DNA from: Blattabacterium cuenoti
GTDB taxonomy: Bacteria; Bacteroidota; Bacteroidia; Flavobacteriales; Blattabacteriaceae
NCBI RefSeq assembly: GCF_014251815.1
Contig: NZ_CP059202.1
Span: 1-64,000 of the forward strand
DNA length: 64,000 nt
Direction of reading: 5' to 3'
In this document: in pieces, positions 56,002 through 64,000 of the stretch
Position numbering within the stretch: the first letter of the stretch is position 1
How the letters are laid out: the number at the start of each line of letters is the position of its first letter
The notes under the pieces: generated by a model
The model's input: only the letters and a program-made list of their open reading frames with translations
What the model was told of the DNA's origin: nothing
The model's database searches: none
Translations under genes and position numbers: made by a program

Positions 56002-57201
56002 ATGAATTTATATGAATACCAAGGTAGAGAAATATTGAGTTCTTTTTCAATCCAAGTTCCTTATGGAAGGCTTGCCTCTTCGCCTGAAGAAGCTGTAAAA
56101 GCTGCTGAAATTATTTTCAAAAAAACTAATAAAAATTCTTTAGTCATTAAAGCTCAAATTCATGCTGGAGGTAGAGGAAAAGCTGGTGGTATTCAGATAG
56201 CAAAAAGTTTAAATGAAGTTTATGAAAAATCAAAAAATATTTTAGGAAAATTTTTAGTTACTCCTCAAACTTCAAAAAAAGGAAAATTAGTTAAAAAAAT
56301 TTTATTATCTGAAGATGTTTATTTTTATGAACCCCCTACAGAGTATTATTTGTCTATATTATTGAATCGTGATATAGAAAAAAATATGATTCTTTATTCT
56401 AGAGAAGGGGGGGTTAATATAGAAGAATTATCAAAAAAAAATACAGATAAAATCTGTATAGAAGTAATAGATCCGATATTAGGACTTCAATTTTTTCAAA
56501 CAAGAAAAATAGGTTTTAATTTAGGAATTTATAATAATGAATCTATAAAAAATTTCAGTATTTTTCTTTTTTCGCTTTATAAAGCTTACATGACTTACGA
56601 TGCTTTATTATTAGAGATTAATCCTCTCATAATAACATTTGATAATAAATTTGTTCCAGTTGATATCAAAATGGTTTTGGATAATAACGCTTTGTTTCGT
56701 CATAAAAAATATGATTTGATACAACATGATATAGAGGACATAGAAGGCATTGAAAAAGAAGCAATTGAATATAAGTTAAACTTTTTAAAATTGGAAGGAA
56801 ATGTAGGATGTATGGTAAATGGGGCTGGATTGGCAATGGCTACTATGGATATGATTCAGTCTTGTGGTGGAGTCCCTGCTAATTTTCTAGATATAGGAGG
56901 TTCTGCTGATAGAGAACGTGTAGAAAAAGCTTTTTACTTGATATTAAAAGATAAATCTGTAAAAACAATATTGATTAATATATTTGGAGGAATTGTACGT
57001 TGTGATACAGTTGCAGAAGGAATTATAAATTTTTTTGATAAAATTTATCAGGATGTAGAGATCCCTGTAGTTGTTCGTTTACAAGGAACAAATGAAAAGG
57101 TGGCAAAAAAATTAATTATAAAAAGTTTATTACCGATTTATTTTACTGATACTTTGAAAGAAGCATCTGATAAAATTAAAGAAATTTTGCATCTAAAATA
57201 A
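56002..57201 (+). CDS. sucC: Succinyl-CoA synthetase beta subunit
   Basis: It works with SucD to make ATP or GTP from succinyl-CoA. The 399 residues carry MNLYEYQGREI, the ATP-grasp loop KAQIHAGGRGKAGGIQ (about 50-65), GSADRERVEKAF and the NIFGGIVRCDTVAEG signature (about 330-344). sucD is not next to it. Upstream product succinyl-CoA comes from SucAB in this window. dnaX starts 33 bp downstream. Confidence 0.96.
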   Translation: MNLYEYQGREILSSFSIQVPYGRLASSPEEAVKAAEIIFKKTNKNSLVIKAQIHAGGRGKAGGIQIAKSLNEVYEKSKNILGKFLVTPQTSKKGKLVKKILLSEDVYFYEPPTEYYLSILLNRDIEKNMILYSREGGVNIEELSKKNTDKICIEVIDPILGLQFFQTRKIGFNLGIYNNESIKNFSIFLFSLYKAYMTYDALLLEINPLIITFDNKFVPVDIKMVLDNNALFRHKKYDLIQHDIEDIEGIEKEAIEYKLNFLKLEGNVGCMVNGAGLAMATMDMIQSCGGVPANFLDIGGSADRERVEKAFYLILKDKSVKTILINIFGGIVRCDTVAEGIINFFDKIYQDVEIPVVVRLQGTNEKVAKKLIIKSLLPIYFTDTLKEASDKIKEILHLK

Positions 57202-57234
57202 GATTTATTTTATTTATGAATAACAAAGTTTTTT

Positions 57235-58740
57235 ATGCGTGTGTTATCTGAAAAATATAAACCATTAAAATGGAATGAAGTAATAGGACAAAAAGATATA
57301 ATTTTTGTTTTAAAAAAAGCAATACAAGAAAATCGTTTATCTAAAATTTTATTTTTTTTTGGACCAAAAGGAGTAGGAAAAAGTACATGTGCACGTATTT
57401 TATCAAATGAATTAAATTCTTTTTCAGGATTAGAAGATTTTTCTTTGAATCGATTTGAGATCGATGGTATTTTTAATAATTCATCAGAGTCCATTTATAG
57501 AATCATAAATCAATCTCGTTTTGTTCCTAGGACAGGGATGTATAATATATTTATTATTAATAATATACATATGTTTTCTCTGTGTTCGTTCAATGTTTTT
57601 ATCAAATTTATAGAAGAGAAACATCCACATATATTATTTATTTTTTGTGGAGATGAAGAAAAAAAAATACCAAAATTGATTTTATCACGTTGTCAAGTTT
57701 ATGAGTTTCAAGGACTTTCTACGAAAGAAATTTTTATACATTTGAAAATGATTGCGGAAAAAGAAGATATAGAAATAGAAAATGAAGCATTATTAATTTT
57801 GTCTAAACATGCAAAAGGATCTATTGGAAAAGCTATTTATTTATTTGAAAAATTGATTTTGTATAGTGAAACCAGTATATCCAAAGAATTTCTGATTCAG
57901 AAATTAGGAATCATTGACATTAAATATTATTTTAAGATAGTAGATTGCCTTTTAAATAAAAAAATGCATGAAATGTTTATTTTATTGGGTAAAATTTTAC
58001 AAAAAAAAACTAATTATTATGATTTAATTATAGGATTAATTAAACATTTTAGAAATTTATTTTTATCCAAAAATAATGAAACCATTTCTATTCTAAAATT
58101 TAGAAAGGGAATAATATTCTCTTATATTACGCAATCAAAAAAAATTTCATATTTTTTTTTAATGAACGCTTTGAATATCTGTTTTAGACTAAAAAAAGAA
58201 TATGAAAAAATTCATAAAAATCATCGATTAGTAATTGAAATCTATTTCATGCAATTATCATATTTATTTTATACTCATAATCATAATATGGAAAAAGAAA
58301 TGGAAGAAAACAGGAATAAAAAAGATCTTTCTTTAAAGATGGAAAAAGAAATGGAAGAAAACAGGAATAAAAAAGATTATAAGGATGATGAAAAAATTGA
58401 ACTTTTACAAAAAAATTGGATAAAATTCATACAAAAATTTTCAGATAAAATAAATCCTGTTCATTTATATTTTTTAAAAAATGAGACACGATTCCAAATG
58501 AAAAAAAATAAAATATTTTTTATAATTCCATATAAATTAGAAGATCGCAATATTTTGTTAATTCAAACATATTTTTTGAAGTTTTTTAAAGAAAAATTCA
58601 ATGATCCATATTTAGAATTTGAAATTGTAAAAAAAAATTCAAATAGAATAAAACAATATAATTTATTATATAAGAAAAATAAATTAGTAGAAAGATTAGT
58701 AGAACGATTAAATTTAAAAATTTCTTCTTCTGAAATATAA
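57235..58740 (+). CDS. dnaX: DNA polymerase III subunit gamma/tau, divergent
   Basis: DnaX is the ATPase motor of the clamp loader. The 501 residues keep the N-terminus of the family (EKYKPLKWNEVIGQ), Walker A GPKGVGKST (43-51), FEEKH-type helices and the Arg-finger motif SRCQ (151-154). Walker B, normally hhDExH, reads IINNIHM with Asn109-Asn110 (57559-57564). Sensor 1, normally ATTE, reads CGDE. The zinc module of proteobacterial DnaX is absent, as in flavobacteria. The C-terminal region is Lys-rich and holds a 39-bp duplication. Position and fold fix the identity, but ATP hydrolysis is doubtful. Confidence 0.88.
   Translation: MRVLSEKYKPLKWNEVIGQKDIIFVLKKAIQENRLSKILFFFGPKGVGKSTCARILSNELNSFSGLEDFSLNRFEIDGIFNNSSESIYRIINQSRFVPRTGMYNIFIINNIHMFSLCSFNVFIKFIEEKHPHILFIFCGDEEKKIPKLILSRCQVYEFQGLSTKEIFIHLKMIAEKEDIEIENEALLILSKHAKGSIGKAIYLFEKLILYSETSISKEFLIQKLGIIDIKYYFKIVDCLLNKKMHEMFILLGKILQKKTNYYDLIIGLIKHFRNLFLSKNNETISILKFRKGIIFSYITQSKKISYFFLMNALNICFRLKKEYEKIHKNHRLVIEIYFMQLSYLFYTHNHNMEKEMEENRNKKDLSLKMEKEMEENRNKKDYKDDEKIELLQKNWIKFIQKFSDKINPVHLYFLKNETRFQMKKNKIFFIIPYKLEDRNILLIQTYFLKFFKEKFNDPYLEFEIVKKNSNRIKQYNLLYKKNKLVERLVERLNLKISSSEI
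58288..58377 (+). repeat. Perfect 39-bp in-frame direct repeat inside dnaX
   Basis: The 39-bp unit encoding MEKEMEENRNKKD occurs at 58288-58326 and 58339-58377 with no mismatch, separated by 12 bp. The period of 51 bp keeps the frame. Perfect identity suggests a recent duplication in the linker region of the protein. Confidence 0.95.
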
Positions 58741-58797
58741 TTTGTAGAAATGAAAGAGATATTTTATCTTTTTTGATTTATTTAATGATTTTAATTT

Positions 58798-60921
58798 ATG
58801 ATTCATTATTCTTATTTTTCACAAAACAGTGTAATTCATTTATCTTCTGCTTATTCCGATGAAGATATTGAAAACGATAGTTCTACTTCTTCTTATGGTT
58901 TTGGTGGAAGTGGGACTGGTTCTGGTTATTATGGGGGAGGTGGATCTTCAATTAGAAGTAAAACTCCTGTTCTAGATAATTTTGGAAGAGATTTAAATTC
59001 AATGGCCATAGAAGGAAAGTTAGATCCAGTAGTAGGAAGAGACCAAGAAGTTGAACGTGTATCCCAAATATTGAGTAGAAGAAAAAAAAATAACCCTCTT
59101 CTTATAGGAGAGCCTGGTGTAGGAAAATCTGCAATTGCTGAAGGATTAGCATTACGCATTGTACAAAAAAAAGTTTCTAGAGTGTTATACAATAAAAGAG
59201 TGGTTGTGTTAGATTTAGCAAGTTTAGTTGCTGGAACTAAATATAGAGGGCAATTTGAAGAAAGAATGAAAGCTATTATAAATGAATCAGAAAAAAATAC
59301 AGGATTAATTCTTTTTATAGATGAAATTCATACTATGATTGGAGCAGGGGGTACTACAGGTTCATTGGACGCTTCTAACATATTTAAACCTGCTTTAGCA
59401 AGAGGAGATATTCAATGTATTGGCGCAACTACACTTAATGAATATAGACAATATATAGAAAAAGATGGAGCTTTAGAAAGAAGATTTCAAAAAATTATTG
59501 TGCAACCTTCTTCTGAAAAAGAAACTATAGAAATTTTAAAAAAAATAAAAGGGAAATATGAAACTCATCATAATGTTCTTTATACAGAAGAAGCGATCAA
59601 AGCTTGTGTCCATCTTACTGGACGATATATTGTAGATCGTTTTTTACCTGATAAAGCAATTGATGCTTTAGATGAAGCGGGGTCTCGTGTTCATATAAAA
59701 AATATAAAAGTTCCACAGGAAATAGTTCTTTTAGAAAAAGAATTAGACAGTATTCGAAAAGAGAAATCTAAAGTTGTTAAAAGTCAGAAATATGAAGAGG
59801 CGGCTCGTTTGCGAGATACAGAAAAACGTATAGAAAAACAATTAATCAAAGCCCAAAAAGAATGGGAAGAATCTTCTAAAAAAAATAAAGAAATTGTATC
59901 AGAAGAAAATGTTGAAGAGGTAGTATCTATGATGAGTGGAGTTCCAGTAAACAAGATTGCTCAAGCTGAAATGAAAAAATTGAGCAAAATGATGGACATA
60001 TTAAAGGAAAAAATAGTAGGGCAAGATGAAGCTGTTGAAAAAATAGTAAAAGCTGTTCAAAGAAACAGAACTGGATTGAAAGACCCTAATTCTCCTATAG
60101 GTTCTTTTATTTTTTTAGGACAAACAGGAGTAGGAAAAACTTATTTAGCAAAAATTTTTTCTAAAGAGTTATTTGATTCAGAAGAATCATTAATTCGCAT
60201 AGATATGAGTGAATATATGGAAAAATTTTCTGTATCTAGATTAATAGGAGCCCCTCCAGGTTATGTTGGTTATGAGGAAGGAGGACAATTAACAGAAATT
60301 ATACGTCGTAGACCTTATTCTGTAATATTATTGGATGAAATAGAAAAAGCGCATCATGAAGTATTTAATATATTATTGCAAATATTAGATTATGGATGTG
60401 TAACAGATAGTATTGGTAGGAAAATAAATTTTAAAAATACTGTAATTATTTTTACTTCAAATGCAGGGACACAACAATTAAAAGAGTTTGGTCAAGGGAT
60501 AGGGTTTCATACTCAGGCAAGAAAGTTTAATAATCATATTAAATATGTACTAGAACAAGCTTTAAAACGTACTTTTTCTCCTGAATTTTTAAATAGAATA
60601 GATGATATTATTATTTTTAATTCTTTAACAAAAGAGGACATATCGAAAATTACTCGTATAGAATTAGGTAAAGTGATTCTTCATGTATCCAATTTAGGGT
60701 ACAAATTGGTATTGTTTCCTGAAGTCATAGACTTCATTCAAAAAAAAGGATTTGATCAAGAGTATGGAGCACGACCTTTAAAAAGAGTAATAGAAAAATT
60801 TATCAAAAATCCAATATCAGAATATATAATTAGTGAAAAATTAAAAAAAGGAGATCAAATTTCACTAAAAATGAACACAAATAATGATAACGTGGAAATT
60901 ATGATTTGTAAAATCAAATGA
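58798..60921 (+). CDS. clpC: ClpC-type AAA+ unfoldase lacking the N-terminal domain
   Basis: ClpC unfolds substrates and threads them into ClpP. The 707-residue protein has D1 (Walker A GEPGVGKSA at 104-112, Walker B FIDEIH), a short middle domain with a UVR-like stretch (SQKYEEAARLRDTE) and D2 (Walker A GQTGVGKT near 441, LLDEIEKAHH), plus the ClpP-docking loop GQGIGF near 567. Flavobacterial ClpC is about 840 residues; the missing piece is the N-terminal adaptor/substrate domain. The first 55 residues are a short leader and a Gly/Ser-rich linker. No sign of the lost domain is in the 57 bp upstream. nth follows with a 4-bp overlap. Confidence 0.93.
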   Translation: MIHYSYFSQNSVIHLSSAYSDEDIENDSSTSSYGFGGSGTGSGYYGGGGSSIRSKTPVLDNFGRDLNSMAIEGKLDPVVGRDQEVERVSQILSRRKKNNPLLIGEPGVGKSAIAEGLALRIVQKKVSRVLYNKRVVVLDLASLVAGTKYRGQFEERMKAIINESEKNTGLILFIDEIHTMIGAGGTTGSLDASNIFKPALARGDIQCIGATTLNEYRQYIEKDGALERRFQKIIVQPSSEKETIEILKKIKGKYETHHNVLYTEEAIKACVHLTGRYIVDRFLPDKAIDALDEAGSRVHIKNIKVPQEIVLLEKELDSIRKEKSKVVKSQKYEEAARLRDTEKRIEKQLIKAQKEWEESSKKNKEIVSEENVEEVVSMMSGVPVNKIAQAEMKKLSKMMDILKEKIVGQDEAVEKIVKAVQRNRTGLKDPNSPIGSFIFLGQTGVGKTYLAKIFSKELFDSEESLIRIDMSEYMEKFSVSRLIGAPPGYVGYEEGGQLTEIIRRRPYSVILLDEIEKAHHEVFNILLQILDYGCVTDSIGRKINFKNTVIIFTSNAGTQQLKEFGQGIGFHTQARKFNNHIKYVLEQALKRTFSPEFLNRIDDIIIFNSLTKEDISKITRIELGKVILHVSNLGYKLVLFPEVIDFIQKKGFDQEYGARPLKRVIEKFIKNPISEYIISEKLKKGDQISLKMNTNNDNVEIMICKIK

Positions 60922-61553
60922 ATTTTTTTTCAAAAAAAATAAGAATTATTGAAAAAATATTAAATTTTTTATACCCTAATCCAATTAGTACTTTATATTA
61001 TATTAACGAATATACTTTACTAATATCTATAATATTAACTGCCAAAAGTAAAGAAAAAAAAGTTAACGAAATTACAAAATTTCTATTTAATAAGATAAAT
61101 TCCCCTATGGACACAATTCGTCTTTCTATTGAAAATATAAAAAATATTATAAAAAATATAGGACTTCATAACAAAAAATCCAAAAATATTTATGATTTAT
61201 CTGTTATTTTGTTGAAAAAATATAATGGAATTGTACCTAAAAACATTTCTGAATTAAAATCTTTACCTGGAGTAGGACACAAAACCGCATCTGTTTTTTT
61301 ATCTCATGTATCTGATGAGTTCGTCTTTCCTGTGGATACTCACATTCATAGAATGATGTTTCGTTGGAGGTTGAGTAATGGAAAAAATGTTAAACAAACA
61401 GAGATAGATGCAAAATGTGTTTTTCAAAAAGAAAACTGGAGAAAACTACATTTCCAAATTATTGCTTATGCAAGAGAATACTCCCCATCTCAAAAATGGG
61501 ACTCCAAAAAAGACATTATATACCAGGAATTATTAAAAAATAATTTAATTTAA
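60918..61553 (+). CDS. nth: Endonuclease III homologue lacking the Fe-S cluster ligands
   Basis: Endonuclease III removes oxidised pyrimidines and nicks the DNA. The 211 residues keep the helix-hairpin-helix LPGVGHKTA with catalytic Lys122, and catalytic Asp140 in PVDTHIHR. The four Cys that bind a [4Fe-4S] cluster near the C-terminus are absent: that region reads YAREYSPSQKWDSKKD. The substrate-side segment is also changed (ILTAKSKEKKVN in place of the usual LSAQxTDxxVN). The chain ends about where the family does. It overlaps clpC by 4 bp and the convergent DUF3127 gene by 4 bp. Confidence 0.87.
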   Translation: MNFFSKKIRIIEKILNFLYPNPISTLYYINEYTLLISIILTAKSKEKKVNEITKFLFNKINSPMDTIRLSIENIKNIIKNIGLHNKKSKNIYDLSVILLKKYNGIVPKNISELKSLPGVGHKTASVFLSHVSDEFVFPVDTHIHRMMFRWRLSNGKNVKQTEIDAKCVFQKENWRKLHFQIIAYAREYSPSQKWDSKKDIIYQELLKNNLI

Positions 61554-61906
61554 AAAGGTAAATCATCGAAATCATCAGAAGACAAAGAAGGAGATGGAGT
61601 AGAAGAAGTCTTATTTGAAGTTCCTGTTCCTTCAAAATAATGTTCTATTTTCCATCCTTGTATAGAATTAAAATATCTAACAATTCCTTTTGGGTTTGTC
61701 CATTCTCTTCCTCTAATATTAATAGAAATTTTTATCTTATCTTTTAATTTTATATTCTTTAATAAATCCACTTTGTCTTGAATAAATTCAATTAATACAT
61801 TTTGAGGATATGGTTCTTCAGTGGTAATAACTATTTCTCTCTTTTTAAATCCGCTATCAAATTTTTGAACATCAAATAATTTTTTGACTATTCCTATAAT
61901 TTCCAT
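61550..61906 (-). CDS. DUF3127 OB-fold protein with SSB-like acidic tail
   Basis: The 118 residues match the Bacteroidetes DUF3127 family: MEIIGIVKKLFDVQKFDSGF at the N-terminus, RREIVITTEEPYPQ-like sequence (here KKREIVITTEEPYPQN) and INIRGREWTNPKG, ending YFNSIQGWKIE. After a Ser/Thr/Pro linker the protein ends DDFDDLPF, very like the C-terminal tip with which single-stranded DNA-binding protein recruits partners. The function is unknown; nucleic-acid binding is inference. It is last in the M16-SufT-SPFH-DUF3127 series and overlaps nth by 4 bp. Confidence 0.85.
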   Translation of the reverse strand: MEIIGIVKKLFDVQKFDSGFKKREIVITTEEPYPQNVLIEFIQDKVDLLKNIKLKDKIKISINIRGREWTNPKGIVRYFNSIQGWKIEHYFEGTGTSNKTSSTPSPSLSSDDFDDLPF

Positions 61907-61911
61907 GAAGA

Positions 61912-62853
61912 TTAAAATTTATTTTTTTTACTATTGTTCTTTTTTTTAAGAGTTTCTCCAATTTGATTAGAAATATTAAATGAAGTGATCATATTATTTA
62001 ACATTTCACTAGCTGATCCTGGTGTATTAGGTAATAAAATCAAATTAGTGTTTCCACTTTCTCCCATAGATTGAAGAGTATCATAATGTTGTGTGACAAC
62101 AATCAAAGCGGAAGCTTCTTGTGAATTAATTCCTACATTATTTAATACTTCTACTGATTCTAAAATTCCTCTAGCTATCTCCCTACGTTGATCTGCTGTT
62201 CCTTTTCCTTGCAATTTTTTACTTTCAGCTTCTGCTTTAGCTTTAGCTACAATTTTTATCCTATCAGCTTCTGCTTGATATTCAGCCGCAACTTTCTCTC
62301 TTTCAGCTGTATTAATGCGATTCATAGCTTGTTTTACTTGTTCATCTGGATCAATGTCTGTAACTAATGCTTTAATTATAGAATATCCATAATCTAACAT
62401 AGACCCTTCCAATTCTCCTTTAACTGCTAAAGCTATATGATCTTTTCGTTCAAAAACATCATCCAAACGCATTTTTGGAACTTCAGCTCTTACCACATCA
62501 AATACATAAGAAGTGATTTGAGCATGAGAATTATCCAATTTATAAAAAGCTTCATATACTTTATCCTTAATTACTTTAAATTGAACTGATACTTTCACTT
62601 TAACAAAAACATTATCTTTTGTTTTTGTATCTACTAACACTTCCAATTGCTGAATTTTTAATGTAAGTTTTCCTACTATATTATCTACAATGGGGATCTT
62701 AAAATTTAATCCAGCATAGCGAATGCTGTGAAATTTTCCCATTCTTTCAAGAATTGCTGCTGTTTCTTGATTCACTATAAAAATAAAACTAGAAAAAAAA
62801 GATAAAATTAAAAGAGCTAATATTCCATAAAATAGTAAACCGAAAATACTCAT
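61912..62853 (-). CDS. SPFH/Band 7 (stomatin-like) membrane protein
   Basis: The 313 residues have one N-terminal membrane segment (about 5-27) and a Band 7 domain (about 28-200; NQETAAILERMGKFHSIRYA, then KIQQLEVLVDTKTKDNVFV). An Ala/Glu-rich coiled coil follows (about 190-235; EREKVAAEYQAEADRIKIVA). It resembles stomatin/QmcA-type proteins that form membrane rings and affect protease or lipid organisation; the exact partner is unknown. It is 13 bp after the SufT-like gene. Confidence 0.92.
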   Translation of the reverse strand: MSIFGLLFYGILALLILSFFSSFIFIVNQETAAILERMGKFHSIRYAGLNFKIPIVDNIVGKLTLKIQQLEVLVDTKTKDNVFVKVKVSVQFKVIKDKVYEAFYKLDNSHAQITSYVFDVVRAEVPKMRLDDVFERKDHIALAVKGELEGSMLDYGYSIIKALVTDIDPDEQVKQAMNRINTAEREKVAAEYQAEADRIKIVAKAKAEAESKKLQGKGTADQRREIARGILESVEVLNNVGINSQEASALIVVTQHYDTLQSMGESGNTNLILLPNTPGSASEMLNNMITSFNISNQIGETLKKKNNSKKNKF

Positions 62854-62866
62854 ATATTAAAAATTT

Positions 62867-63181
62867 TTATAAAAATCCTAGTTCTAAACGAGCTTCCTCG
62901 CTCATAAATTCCCTACTCCAAGGTGGATCAAATGTTAAAACTACATTTACTTCTTTTATTTCTCGTATAGATTCAACTTTTTTTTTTACTTCTAAAGGTA
63001 AACTTTCTACTACTGGACAATTAGGCGTAGTTAAAGTCATTGTTATTTTCACTTTTTTTCCGTAAACTTGAATATCGTAAATTAAACCTAACTCATAAAT
63101 GTCTACTGGAATTTCAGGATCATATATACTTTTTAACACAGAAATAATACGATCTTCTAAAGGAAAATTTTCATTATTCAT
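62867..63181 (-). CDS. SufT-like MIP18/DUF59 Fe-S maturation factor
   Basis: The 104 residues belong to the DUF59 family: VLKSIYDPEIPVDIYELGLI at about 15-34, TLTTPNCPV with the conserved Cys at about 59, and the C-terminal DPPWSREFMSEEARLELGF. Members help deliver Fe-S clusters to client proteins. suf genes do not adjoin in the window. It lies 4 bp after the M16 peptidase gene. Confidence 0.9.
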   Translation of the reverse strand: MNNENFPLEDRIISVLKSIYDPEIPVDIYELGLIYDIQVYGKKVKITMTLTTPNCPVVESLPLEVKKKVESIREIKEVNVVLTFDPPWSREFMSEEARLELGFL

Positions 63182-63185
63182 TTTT

Positions 63186-64000
63186 TTATTTCTTTATTAA
63201 AGCTCCAAATTGATCAAAATAGCGAATAGGATAACCTAATTTTTTAATCCCAGGTAATATATCATTCGCTTTTCCAACAATTATAATCCTTCCATTTTTT
63301 GTTAAGAAAAACTTACGGCATGATTGATATATATCATCTATAGTAACTGATTCTATTTTATTCAAATAATTTTTGTAAAATCCATTTGGAAGATTATTTT
63401 TTAATTCACATATAAAAAGATCACTAATCCTATTAGGATCTTCGAAATCAAGAATAAACTGACCACTCAGTTCTTTTTTTTTGATATTTAATTCCTCCAA
63501 AGGAATTTTTTTTTCTGTTATTTTCACAATTTCTTTTATGATATCCTTTATAGCATTTTCTGTTACTTTACTTCTTACTTGAGTGTAAACTGAAAAATAA
63601 CCAATATTTTTATCAGATTTTAAAATAGAATATGCTCCATATGTATAAGCCTTTTTTTCTCTAAGATTTATAAATAAACGACTTTGAGCTCCTCCTCCTA
63701 AAATTCCATTTGCCAACATAGAAGAAAAATATTCAGGATCATTTTTCTTTAAGCAAATTGGACCACCAAAACAAATAGAAGATTGCGTTAAAGAAGGAAT
63801 ATCTACTATATCTATTTCTATCTTAGATGGAAGAAAATATTCTTTTGGAACAGGGCTATCTATGTATGACTTTTTTTTCCATTTAGAAAAATAAATAGAA
63901 CATAATTTTTCTACTTCTTTTTTAGAAATATCTCCTATGAAAGAAAGATAGAATATATTCGGGATATAATATTTTTCGTATAATTTTTTTAAATCATGAA
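63186..64000 (-). CDS. M16 (insulinase-family) peptidase, 5' end cut by the window
   Basis: My translation of the minus strand from 64000 is open all the way to the stop at 63186, so the gene begins outside the window. About 271 codons are visible. Their first part (LKKLYEKYYIPNIFYLSFIG) is the family's hinge region and the rest is the M16 C-terminal domain (FGGPICLKK, NGILGGGAQSRLFINLREKK). The zinc-binding HxxEH motif would lie upstream and cannot be checked. Flavobacteria often have two adjacent M16 genes, one catalytically inactive. SufT-like follows after 4 bp. Confidence 0.88.
   Translation of the reverse strand, partial: HDLKKLYEKYYIPNIFYLSFIGDISKKEVEKLCSIYFSKWKKKSYIDSPVPKEYFLPSKIEIDIVDIPSLTQSSICFGGPICLKKNDPEYFSSMLANGILGGGAQSRLFINLREKKAYTYGAYSILKSDKNIGYFSVYTQVRSKVTENAIKDIIKEIVKITEKKIPLEELNIKKKELSGQFILDFEDPNRISDLFICELKNNLPNGFYKNYLNKIESVTIDDIYQSCRKFFLTKNGRIIIVGKANDILPGIKKLGYPIRYFDQFGALIKK

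Noticed and set aside
63186-63719. A 177-residue M16 protein starting at an internal ATG
   Set aside because: The frame continues to the window edge with clear M16 sequence, so the ATG at 63719 is internal.

Overview
The window is a 64-kb slice of an AT-rich, tightly packed bacterial chromosome of Flavobacteriales (Bacteroidetes) type. The protein families, the lack of obvious Shine-Dalgarno sites, two good TTTG / TAnnTTTG promoters and the gene set (CcsBA cytochrome c biogenesis, DUF3127, OstA-like proteins, flippase-dut-nucleotidyltransferase order) all point there. Very low GC, minimal intergenic DNA, overlapping convergent genes and eroded proteins indicate a reduced endosymbiont. The best fit is Blattabacterium, the cockroach fat-body symbiont; this is inferred from memory of the families and was not tested by alignment. 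I see no mobile element, CRISPR array, prophage, defence locus or biosynthetic island.

Layout. 1-5644: translation block nusA-infB-aspS. 5630-7308 (minus): inorganic pyrophosphatase and a branched-chain-type 2-oxo acid dehydrogenase E2. 7410-10556: nnr and convergent lnt. 10644-11049: tmRNA. 11062-16594 (minus): complete rod-shape operon mreB-mreC-mreD-mrdA-rodA. 16690-27885: mostly plus strand, folK, LptD-like, RidA, OstA-like, class III aminotransferase, truA, ABC exporter, surA-like (minus), lptB, thiN. 27896-33809: mdh, gcvP, tsaD and an Lrp/AsnC regulator behind the largest gene-poor gap (about 416 bp). 33938-36272: PgpH-type HD phosphohydrolase and three tRNAs (Ser-GCU, Pro-UGG, Arg-UCU). 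36270-43179: clpP, flippase, degenerate dut, nucleotidyltransferase, tatA, lytic transglycosylase, recA, MBL hydrolase. 43203-53843: ccsBA, acyltransferase, alaS, sucA, sucB. 53959-55885 (minus): lolD-like, esterase, TPR protein. 56002-61553: sucC, dnaX, clpC, nth. 61550-64000 (minus): M16 peptidase (cut by the window edge), SufT-like, SPFH and DUF3127 proteins.

How the genes fit together. Envelope work dominates: LPS transport (LptD-like, OstA-like, LptB), outer-membrane folding (SurA), lipoprotein maturation and sorting (Lnt, LolD-like), the elongasome, a murein transglycosylase, a flippase and TatA. Energy genes cover 2-oxoglutarate dehydrogenase E1/E2, succinyl-CoA synthetase beta, malate dehydrogenase and cytochrome c maturation.

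Most notable signals. No new system is visible, but several housekeeping proteins have lost residues normally thought essential. DnaX has Asn-Asn in place of the Walker B Asp-Glu and an altered sensor 1. The dUTPase keeps its fold signature but not its catalytic motifs. Endonuclease III has no Fe-S cysteines although its catalytic Lys and Asp remain. ClpC lacks its N-terminal adaptor domain. RecA looks intact. Lnt homology runs upstream of every normal start codon. Seven of eight convergent junctions have 20 bp or less between genes or overlap.
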